DNA from: Cyrtodaria siliqua
Lineage: Eukaryota; Mollusca; Bivalvia; Adapedonta; Hiatellidae
Length of the DNA stretch: 64,000 nucleotides
Direction of reading: 5' to 3'
NCBI GenBank assembly: GCA_037043455.1
Contig: JAWPHD010005598.1
Location: 1-64,000 of the forward strand
Shown: piece by piece, positions 22,685-34,600 of the stretch
Numbering within the stretch: position 1 is the stretch's first letter
Layout of the letters: the number at the start of each line of letters is the position of its first letter
Position numbers and translations under genes: made by a program
Notes under the pieces: model-generated
Database searches by the model: none
Seen by the model: the letters and a program-made list of their open reading frames with translations, nothing else
What the model was told of the DNA's origin: nothing

Positions 22685-25600
22685 CGTCCGTTAACTTTTA
22701 TTTGTAGCGACTACTCCTCTGAAACTACTGGATGGATATTCATAAAACTTTACAGAAATGTTGCCCATGAAGTCTAGTTGATCCTAGCAAAAATTCATGT
22801 TGATGTGAAATCCAAGATGGCCGCCAAAGCTAAAAATAGATTTTTTAAATTCAAGTTTGTAGCGACTACTTCTTGAAAACTATAAGTGATATTGATATGG
22901 GACTTTTTCTAAAATGATCAGCATGACATGATTTTGGTCCTTGTCGAAAATCGTTTTGATTTGACGTTAAACATGGCTGCCAGCGGCCATCTTTGTTTAC
23001 ATAGAGTTATATAATGAAAACTTGTAGCGACTACTCCTCTGAAACTACTTGACGGATTTTCATTAAACTTCACAGGATTGTTGCTCTTGATGTCTAAATG
23101 ATCCTAGCAAAATTTCAGTTCGGCCGGAAATTCAAGATGGCCGCCACGGCTAAAAATAAATTTTCAAAATACAAGTTTGTAGCGACTACTTCTTGAAAAC
23201 TATAAGTGATATTGATATGGGACTTTTTCTAAAATGATCAGCATGACATGATGTTGGTCCTTATCAAAAATCGTTTTGATTCGACGTTAAACGTGGCTGC
23301 CAGCGGCCATCTTTGTTTACATAGAGTTATATAGTAAAAACTTGTAGCGACTACTCCTCTGAAACTACTCGGCGGATTTTCATGAAACTTTACAGGAATG
23401 TTGCTCTTAATGTCTAATTGATCCTAGCAAAATTTCAGATCGGCCAGAAATTCAAGATGGCTGCCACAGTTAAAAATAGATTTTTAAAAAATAAGTTTGT
23501 AGCGACTACATCTGAAAACTATAAGTGATATTGATATGGGACTTTTTCTAAAATGATCAGCATGACATGATGGTTATCCGAGTCGAACATTATTTTGAAT
23601 AGACATTAAACATGGCTGCCAGTGGCCATCTTTGTTTACATAGAGTTATATAATGAAAACTTGTAGCGACTACTCCTCTGAAACTACTTGACTGATTTTC
23701 ATGAAACTTCACAGAAATGTTGCTCTTGATGTCTAATTGATCCTAGCAAAATTTCAGGTCGGCCGGAAATTCAAGATGGCCGCCATGGCTAAAAATAGAT
23801 TTTCAAAATACAAGTTTGTAGCGACTACTTCTTGAAAACTATAAGTGATATTGATATGGGACTTTTTCTAAATACATGATGTTGGTCCTTGTCGAAAATC
23901 GTTTTGATTCGACGTTAAACATGGCTGCCAGCGGCCATATTTGTTTACATAGAGTTATATAATGAAAACTTGTAGCGACTACTCCTCTGAAACTACTTTA
24001 CGGATTTTCATGAAACTTCACACGAATGTTGCTCTTGATGTCTAATTGATCCTAGCAAAATTTCAGGTCGGCCGGAAATTCAAGATGACCGCCAAAGCTA
24101 AAAATAGATTTTTAAAAAATAAGTTTGTAGCGACTACTTCTTGAAAACTATAAGAGATATTGATATGGGACTTTTTCTAAAATGATCAGCATGACATGAT
24201 GTTGGTCCTTGTCGAAAATCGTTTTGATTCGACGTTAAACATGGCTGCCAGTGGCCATCTTTGTTTACATAGAGTTATATAATGAAAACTTGTAGCGACT
24301 ACTCCTCTGAAACTACTTTACGGATTTTCATAAAACTTCACAGGAATGTTGCTCTTGATGTCTTATTGATCCTAGCAAAATTTCAGGTAGGCCGGAAAAT
24401 CAAGATGGCCGCCACGGCTAAAAATAGATTAAAAAAAAATAAGATTGTAGCGACGACTTCTTGAAAACTTTAAGAGATATTGATATGGGACTTTTTCTAA
24501 AATGATCAGCATGACATGATGGTTATCCGAGTTGAACATTATTTTGATTCGACGTTAAACATGGCTGCCAGTGGCCATCTTTGTTTACATAGAGTTATAT
24601 AATGAAAACTTGTAGCGACTACTTCTCTGAAAGTACTTGACGGATTTTCATGAAACTTCACAGAAATGTTGCTCTTGATGTCTTATTAATCCTAGCAAAA
24701 TTTCAGGTCGGCCGGAAATTCAAGATGGCCGCCACGGCTAAAAATAGATTTTCAAAAATCAAGTTTGTAGTCACTACTTCCTGAAATCAAAATCAATCAG
24801 TAGAGCTTCAAGGTCATTGACCTCTTGTTTAAATACAAGTTTGTAGCGACTACTTCTTGAAAACTATAAGTGATATTGATATGGGACTTTTTCTAAAATG
24901 ATCAGCATGACATGATGTTGGTCCTTGTCGAAAATCGTTTTGATTTGACGTTAAACATGGCTGCCAGCGGCCATCTTTGTTTACATAGAGTTATATAATG
25001 AAAACTTGTAGCGACTACTCCTCTGAAACTACTTGACGAATTTTTATGAAACTTCACAGGAATGTTGCTCTTGAAGTCTAATTGATCCTAGCAAAATTTC
25101 AGTTCGGCCTGAAATTCAAGATGGCCGCCACGGCTAAAAATAAATTTTCAAAATACAAGTTTGTAGCGACTACTTCTTGAAAACTATAAGTGATATTGAT
25201 ATGGGACTTTTTCTAAAATGATCAGCATGACATGATGGTTATCCAAGTCGAACATTAATTTGATTCGACATTAAACATGGCTGCCAGTGGCCATCTTTGT
25301 TTACATAGAGTTATACAGTAAATACTTGTAGCGACTACTCCTCTGAAACTACTTGGCGGATTTTCATGAAACTTTACAGGAATGTTGCTCTTAATGTCTA
25401 ATTGATCCTAGCAAAATTTCAGATTGGCCAGAAATTCAAGATGGCTGCCACAGTTAAAAATAGATTTTTAAAAAATAAGTTTGTAGCGACTACTTCTTGA
25501 AAACTATAAGAGATATTGATATGGGACTTTTTCTAAAATGATCAGCATGACATGATGGTTATCCGAGTCGAACATTATTTTGATTCAATGTTAAACATGG

Positions 25601-28600
25601 CTGTCAGTGGCCATCTTTGTTTACATAGAGTTATACAGTAAATACTTGTAGCGACTACTCCTCTGAAACTACTTGGCGGATTTTCATGAAACTTTACAGG
25701 AATGTTGCTCTTAATGTCTAATTGATCTTAGCAAAATTTCAGATTGGCCAGAAATTCAAGATGGCTGCCACAGTTAAAAATAGATTTTTAAAAAATAAGT
25801 TTGTAGCGACTACTTCTTGAAAACTATAAGAGATATTGATATGGGACTTTTTCTAAAATGATCAGCATGACATGATGGTTATCCGAGTCGAACATTATTT
25901 TGATTCAATGTTAAACATGGCTGTCAGTGGCCATCTTTGTTTACATAGAGTTATATAATGAAAACTTGTAGCGACTACTCCTCTGAAACTACTTGACGGA
26001 TTTTCATGAAACTTCACAGGAATGTTGCTCTTGATGTCTAATTGATCCTAGCAAAATTTCAGGACGGCCGAAAATTCAAGATGGCCACCACAGCTAAAAA
26101 TAGATTTTCAAAAAAACAGTTTGTAGCGACTACTTCCTGAAATCAAAATCAATCAGTAGAGCTTCAAGGTCATTGACCTCTTGTTTTCAGTTGTAGCTTT
26201 ATGAAACAATGGCATTTTGGTACACTTAGGAATATCTGTAAAAATAAGATAGCTCAACACACAATTGATCCATTTGAATTTCACTATTTTACTGTTGTAC
26301 ATAATATTATACAATTAGTTATTACTAATACATTATAGAATATATACTCCAGATTATTTGTATTTAGCAAAATAATGAAATAGTTATTTCAAGCACATCT
26401 TGACTGTTTGTAAATTATACATTTACCTCAGGTCATGTAGCTGTAGGTACCTCTGATATTGATACATCAACCTCTGAAATTGACATGGGTGACCTGGGTA
26501 GTAATGTAGCCTTGGTTGGTAACCGGATCCGTCTTCAGGAGGAGGACCAGCTGGGAGGAAGTCCAGAGACAACACAACTGAGGAAACATTTCCAACATAA
26601 AGGCATACTCAGGATTGACCCAGATGAAACTAAATGGTGGGTTGCTCAACTATTGTTGCATAATCAGGTTATTAATAAGACATGGAGATCCTAGAACAAC
26701 CATTTTGAAGATTTTAGTTAATGAATTGGTAACAATATGTTATTTGTGTAAAACATTTAAATTTGTTGTATGTAAAGTATATAGTCAAACTTGCTCATGT
26801 GACCACGTGTATTCTGCAACCAATTGTCTTATGCAACCACTTGAATCCCCCCAATCGTTTTCCTTCTATATTTTAAGTCCATAAAGCACCTTTCCCTTTA
26901 TGGGAGCTGCTTGGGCTTGAGTTTGGGGATTATTTTAGGTTAATTGTAAGAATAGGGCAATTGCACCACAATACTACTTCTAGCAAAGTGAATCCAACAA
27001 GTCACAGGAGCACACTTTGTCCCTGGCATGGATAATCTGAATCTGGCAGGTCTACACTGTGATGTGCACTAACATGTGAAGGGACTATAAACCTTTGCAC
27101 ATCGTAGTTTTTCATTTGCAGAGTTAGTTCATAAACATGTATTGTTGATTGTGTATTTTCCAGTGTTGACATCGATCACAATCGACACCGACACCTGAAG
27201 GGCAACTGGCTGGCCTACTGGGAACATGAACTTGGTAATTACTCTGCCTCTGTAGAATTGAAATATTTAGTTGAGAGTTTAATGCAACATTGTTGTATTT
27301 CTTCTTGATTTATATGTAGTTAATACAGTGTTACATTCAACCCATGTATTGTTTGATTAAGGTCCAATTGAGAAAATAGTCAAAAAAATTAGTGTCTGCA
27401 ATTCTTTCTTCTTGAACAAATTGAGATTTGTTTAACATCTCATCAATTTATTATATAGATTATTAGGAGGTGTTCCCAGAGAGAGAGGGTGAGGATACAA
27501 AGGGATCCGGGTTCACCTCAATCCGTTAAATAAATTCTTTTCTTCTACAAGCTCAGAGAATAGATTCCAGAACATACATGAGATAACACAGTTAACCCTT
27601 AACACGACTATAATAGCCTTTGCATACATTGTAAACCCAGATCAGCCTACGAGGATCAGAGTTTACAATGTCCAGCTGCTGATCAGTCATTTTCCCCAAA
27701 ACACCCCTTTGTCACATAAATGGAATGGTCTTAATTCAAAGAAAGAACAGTCCATTATATATATGTAGCGGGTTTATAAAGGTTAATCTCCCCATAGAAC
27801 ATATAAAGCAGTTTAGGTTTACAACTTGCTCAAGGCCATAAATGCAGTGTTGCCCAGCTATGCCTGGAGCTCGTAACCATTCCGTTACGGGGGTAGGCTA
27901 ACCACTACGTAACTGCCATGTTGCCCAGCTGGGCCTGGAGCACGTAACCATTCCGTTACGGGGGTTGGCTAACCAATACATAAATGCAGTGTTGCCCAGC
28001 TATGCCTGTAGCTCGTAACCATTCAGTTACGGGGGTAGGCTAACCACTACATAACTGCAGTGTTGCCCAGCTAGGCCCAGAGCCTGTAACCATTCCGTTA
28101 TGGCCCAGCTAGGCCTGGAGCCTGTAACCATTCCATTATGGCCCAGCTAGGCCCAGAGCCTGTAACCATTCCGTTATGGCCCAGCTAGGCCTGGAGCCTG
28201 TAACCATTCCATTATGACCCAGCTAGGCCCAGAGCCTGTAACCATTCCGTTATGGCCCAGTTAGGCCCGGAGTCTGTAACCATTCCGTTATGGCCCAACT
28301 AGGCCCAGAGCCTGTAACCATTCCGTTATTGCCCAGCTAGGCCTGGAGCCTGTAACCATTCCGTAATGGGGCTAGGCCTGGAGCCTGTAACCCTTCCGTT
28401 ATGGGAATAGGCCTGGAGCCTGTAACCATTCCGTAATGGGGCTAGGCCTGGAGCCTGTAACCCTTCCGTTATGGGAATAGGCCTGGAGCCTGTAACCATT
28501 CCGTTATGGGGCTAGGCTAACCACTACATAACTGCAGTGTTGCCTAGCTAGGCCCGGAGTGTGTAACCATTCCGTTATGGCCCAGCTAGGCCCGGAGCCT

Positions 28601-31600
28601 GTAACCATTCCATTATGGCACAGCTAGGCCCTGAGCCTGTAACCATTCCGTTATGGCCCAGCTAGGCCCGGAGCCTGTAACCATTCCGTTATGGCTCAGC
28701 TAGGCCCGGAGCCTGTTACCATTCCGTTATGGGGCTAGGCTTGGAGCCTGTAACCATTCCGTTATGGCCCAGTTAGGCCCGGAGCCTGTAACCATTCCGT
28801 TATGGCCCAGCTAGGCCCAGTCTGTAACCATTCCTTTATGGGGCTAGGCCTGGAGCTTGTTACCATTCCGGTATGGGAATAGGCCTGGAGCCTGTAACCA
28901 TTCCGTTATGGGGCTAGGCCTGAAGCCTGTTACCATTCCGTTATGGGAATAGGCCTAGGGCCTGTAACCAATCCATTACGGCCCAGCTAGGCCCGGAGCC
29001 TGTAACCATTCCGTTATGTGGCTATGCCTGGAGCCTGTAACTATTCCGTTATGGGGCTAGGCCCGGAGCCTGTAACCATTCCGTTATGGGCTAGGCCTGG
29101 AGCCTGTTACCATTCCGTTATGGGCCAGCTAGGCCTGGAGCCTGTAACAATTCCGTTATGGCCCAGCTAGGCCTGGAGCCTGTAACCATTCCATTATGGG
29201 GCTAGGCATGGAGCCTGTAACCATTCCGTTATGGGGCTATGCCTGGAGCCTGTAACCATTCCGTTATGGCCAAGTTAGGCCTGGAGCCTGTAACCATTCC
29301 GTTATGGGGCCAGGCCTGGAGCCTGTAACCATTCCATTATGGGGCTAGGCCTGGAGCCTGTAACCATTCCGTTGTGGGGCTAGGCCCAGAGCCTGTAACC
29401 ATTCTGTTATGGGGCTAGGCCTGACCCTGTAATCATTCCGTTATGGGAATAGGCCTGGAGCCTAACCATTCCGTTATGGCCCAGCTAGGCCAGGAGCCTG
29501 TAAACATTTCATTATGGCCCATCTAGGCCCGGACCCTGTTACCCTTCCATTATGGAGCATCTAGGCCTAGAGCCTGTAACCCTTCCGTTATGGCCCAGCT
29601 AGGCCCGGAGCCTGTAACCATTCTGTTATGGGGCTAGGCCTGGAGCCTGTAACCATTCCATTATGGGATTAGGCCTGGAGCCTGTAACCATTCTATTATG
29701 GGGCTAGGCCTGGAGCCTGTAACCATTCCGTTATCGCCCAGCTAGGCCTGGAGCCTGTAACCATTCCATTATGGGGCTACGCCTGGAGCCTGTAAACATT
29801 CCATTATGAGGCTAGGCCTGGAGCCTGTAACCATTCTATTATGGGGCTAGGCCTGGAGCCTGTAACCATTCTGTTATGGCCCAGCTAGGCCTGGAGCCTT
29901 TAACCATTCCGTTATGGGCTAGGGCTGGAGCCTGTAACCATTCTAATGGGGCTAGGCCTGTAGCCTGTAACCATTCCATTATGGGGCTACGCCTGGAGCC
30001 TGTAAACATTCCATTATGAGGCTAGGCCTGGAGCCTGTAACCATTCTATTATGGGGCTAGGCCTGGAGCCTGTAACCATTCTGTTATGGCCCAGCTAGGC
30101 CTGGAGCCTTTAACCATTCCGTTATGGGCTAGGGCTGGAGCCTGTAACCATTCCGTTATGGGGCTAGGCCTGGAGCCTGTAACCATTCCGTTATGGGGCT
30201 AGGCCCGGAGCCTGTAACCATTCTGTTATGGGACTAGGCCTGGATCCTGTGACCATTCCATTATGGCCTGGCTAGGCCTGGAGCCTGTGACCATTCCGTT
30301 ATGGCCCAGCTAGGCCCGGAGCCTTTAACCATTCCATTATGGCTGAGCTAGGCCCAGAGCCTGTAACCCTTCCGTTATGGCCCAGGTAGGCCCAGAGCCT
30401 GTAACCCTTCCATTGTGGCCCAGCTAGGCCTGGAGCCTGTAACCATTCCATTATGGGGCTAGGCCTGGAGCCTGTAACCATTCCATTATGGCCCAGCTAG
30501 GCCTGAACCCTGTAACCATTCCGTTATGGGGCTAGGCCTGGAGCCTGTAACCATTCCAATATGGCCCAGCTAGGCCCGGAGCCTGTAACCATTCTGTTAT
30601 GGCCCAGCTAGGCCTGGAGGCTGTAACCATTCCATTATGGGGCTAGACCTGGAACCTGTAACCATTCCGTTATGGGGCTAGGCCTGGAGCCTGTAACCAT
30701 TCCATTATGGCCCAGCTAGGCCTGGAGCCTGTAACCATTCCATTATGGGGCTAGGCCTGGAGCCTGTTACCATTCCATTATGGCCCAGCTAGGCCTGGAG
30801 CCTGTTACCATTCAGTTATGGGGCTAGGCTAACCACTAGACCAGCATACCCATCCTTCTTGTATACCTGTATGGATAAACATACCTGTATGAATAAACAT
30901 ACCTGTGCGAATAAACATACCTGTATGAATAAACATACCTATATGAATAAACATACCTGTATGAATAAACATTCTGTTTAATTGCTACAAGAAGTGATGT
31001 CAATATTTGACAGTAGTATAAACATCAGCTCTTGCACTGGTGAGTTAAATGCTTTGTACACTGAGTGGTTTACTTTGTTCACCATTTATACTATTGTATG
31101 TCACTTAGCAAGTTTTAATTTGTCTTCAAAAAAGCATCACAGCTTTAGAACAATTGCCGTGTTGATCCACAAACCCATGTTTATTGCAGGCCTTAATGAG
31201 CGAGACACTATGTTAAACGTGTTGATACACAAACCCATGTTTATTGCAGGCCTTAATGATACACAAACCCATGTTTATTGCAGGCCTTAATGAGCGAGAC
31301 GCTATGTTTAACGTGTTGATACACAAACCCATGTTTATTGCAGGCCTTAATGATACACAAACCCATGTTTATTGCAGGCCTTAATGAGTGAGACACAATG
31401 TTTAACGTGTTGATACACAAACCCATGTTTATTGCAGGCCTTAATGGGCAAGACACAATGTTTAACGTGTTGATACACAAACCCATTTTATGGCAGGCCT
31501 TAATGAGCGAGACACAATGTTTAACGTGTTGATACACAAACCCATGTTTATGGCAGGCCTTAATGAGCGAGACACAATGTTTAACGTGTTGATACACAAA

Positions 31601-34600
31601 CCCATGTTTATTGCAGGCCTTAATGAGCGAGACACAATGTTTAACGTGTTGTTACACAAACCCATGTTTATGGCAGGCCTTAATGAACGAGACCCAATGT
31701 TTAACGTGTTGATACACAAACCCATGTTTATTGCAGGCCTTAATGAGCGAGACACAATGTTTAACGTGTTGATACACAAACCCATGTTTATTGCAGGCCT
31801 TAATGAGCGAGACACAATGTTTAACGTGTTGTTACACAAACCCATGTTTATGGCAGGCCTTAATGAACGAGACCCAATGTTTAACGTGTTGATACACAAA
31901 CCCATGTTTATTGCAGGCCTTAATGAGCGAGACACAATGTTTAACGTGTTGATACACAAACCCATTTTATGGCAGGCCTTAATGAGCGAGACACAATGTT
32001 TAACGTGTTGATACACAAACCCATGTTTATGGCAGGCCTTAATGAGCGAGACACAATGTTTAACGTGTTGATACACAAACCCATGTTTATTGCAGGCCTT
32101 AATGAGCGAGACACACTGTTTAACGTGTTGATACACAAACCCATGTTTATTGCAGGCCATAATGAGCGAGACACAATGTTTAACGTGTTGATACACAAAC
32201 CCATGTTTATTGCAGGCCTTAATGAACGAGACACAATGTTTAACGTGTTGTTACACAAACCCATGTTTATGGCAGGCCTTAATGAACGAGACCCAATGTT
32301 TAACGTATTGATACACAAACTCATGTTTATTGCAGGCCTTAATGAACGAGACACAATATTTAACGTGTTGATACACAAACCCATGTTTATTGCAGGCCTT
32401 AATGAGCGAGACACAATGTTCAACTTCAAGCAGATCAAGTTGCAGACATTTCAAGGTGAGTCACATACTTTTTTGGTGAATTTGCGAACAATTCCAGATG
32501 CTGGTATAACTCGGTGACAGGGTTAGTTTTATGCCTTCGTATTGACGATATTAGAGAGCGCAAATTAATAGTTCTACCATTTTTTGTCTGTCTGAAATGC
32601 TGGATAAGTGTCGAAACATTTTCTAGTTCCGTTTTGAAACTGTGTATGTGGTTGTTTATATATATACAAGACTCAAACATAATGGGAACAATTTCCTGTG
32701 CTATTTTATTGTTACATAATACAGTGTTACCTGCCAATATCCGACCATGTCGGGCCTAACAAATTTGGCCAATATAGACAGATTAAATTCCAATCAACAT
32801 TTTATTTATGAGAGAAGACGAACATTACCTCAGTCCCAATCGCCAACGCCGTGTTTTCATTTAGTTCACACATGCATAATATTTACTTAACTAAGCATTA
32901 GCATATGATGTATGCTACTGTGATGTATGTATGCGAAACTTATTTAAAAAGATTTCCAGTTTTGTTTGTTTAAGTTCGGATTTTTCTTTTAATATGCATT
33001 CTTCTGCAATAATTTAATATGAATTCATTTGTTTTTTCTAAAAAAGCTTCGTTTTTATAAACAGCAAAGTTTTTGATTTTTTCTAATGTTTTCAAAAGAT
33101 CAGTCACAGACAAAGTGATAATTTTCTTTGCAACATGTACACGTATCTACATGTATTTGCAGTGTATTGCTCAAAATTTACCTCGTTATTTGTCAAAACA
33201 TTAACAATACAGTGTACAATAATAACCTGGGGACGAAAACACGGTCATTGATTTATAGCACACCTTTAGTGACTAAAATGACCATTCCGGTAATTATAAT
33301 TTAGCCAACGACAACACATTTAGCGGATCGGATTGGATATATGTTTTTGTATACAAAATGTTGTTTTGGAACTGTTTTGCATGGCCGGTATTCGGAATAG
33401 ACGGTGTTCGGATTATACGAGTTTTGTGTAATAGAAATATATAAGGAAGAAACGGGACCGCAAAGAAAGGTCGGTGTAGACAGGAATCCGGTTAGGACAG
33501 TGGCCGGATTCGGCAGGTAACACTGTAGTAAAAAATTTAGATTATGTTGAAGTGTTGTAGTTTAAGTTATATCTCTTGAATTATGCAGTTCTGATAGCTG
33601 TAATATATTGTGAAATAGAGTGCACTATCATGACCACACATCAGATCACAGCCACAATGTCCACTCACTCTGGTGTTACTTCACATTGATTTCATCCTTG
33701 TTCTACTTTTCATTTCTGATAATTCATGAAGTGTAATATAACTTTTCCATTTCTGCACACCTCAGGTCACAACAACAGTATCCGGTCACTGGCCTGCCTG
33801 GACAATGAGAACTCATTCATCAGTGCCAGCAAGGACAAGACGGTCAAGCTCTGGTCACTCAATAGCTTCGGGGACGGATCTGGCAGGCAAGTATATATAT
33901 GTGTACTTGGGTTTTTATCTTTTTCAATCCAAGTACTCCATGTTTAAGTGTTTTGTTGTAGATGTGTCTCCTCATAGTGCTGTCTTCTTATATCTGTATA
34001 ACACCTTAATACTTTTGAAAATCAGAAGTGTTGGTGCTTTTATGTTATTGAACAGTTCTAAAGGACACACTTGAAATCAGTTCAAACAACTTTATGAATC
34101 TTTAACAAAATCTAGAATTTCAGAGTTTTTTCTGCATGGTGGGGGTATGACAAAACTCTCGTGATTGGGTAGTATACAACACCTGTTAGCCCGAATTAAA
34201 CTGAAAAGGGTAACAGTATCTACCCATTCCTCTCGTTGCGCGGCAAACAAATTGGGGAATACTATTCAGGCTACTACAACAAAGGAATATTCGTGGCAAG
34301 TATCCAAGCATGAATTTAGTCTAAATGAACCCACCTTGTGATTTTCCTCCTGCTTGAGACGGCTGCAGTGGCCCATTGGACAACTTTTTTGACTGAATCG
34401 GGAGGGCATGGGTTCAAGCGATACTGGTGCTACTGGGTTATTTCGGTGTGCGATCTCATGGAGAGATAAACCAAGCGGTCCTGTGTATTGGAATCCATCC
34501 TCCTAGCATGTTGAAGAACCAAAGGAATCTGTTTGATAGTAAGGGTAGTGTAGAGTTCCCAAATTCCTATGTATCCTTCTCTCTGTCTGGGGAAGCTTGA

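Noticed and set aside
26637..26694. Extending exon w9 to CAG|GTTATT at 26667
   Set aside because: It leaves phase 0 and breaks the frame into 'GNWLAYW'. The donor at 26636 keeps the frame.
27838..30835. CRISPR-like array of repeats
   Set aside because: Units are contiguous and vary throughout, with no unique spacers, in a eukaryotic intron. This is a minisatellite.
31253..32438. Long minus-strand open frames of up to 244 codons with 20-residue repeats
   Set aside because: They are antisense shadows of the 60-bp array. The unit is a multiple of three so several frames stay open, and the sense-strand WDR81 exon explains the origin.
33747..33947. Extending exon w12 through the GT at 33891
   Set aside because: It would leave phase 0, whereas the next exon needs two bases to complete a codon. 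The GC donor at 33887 fits both phase and consensus.
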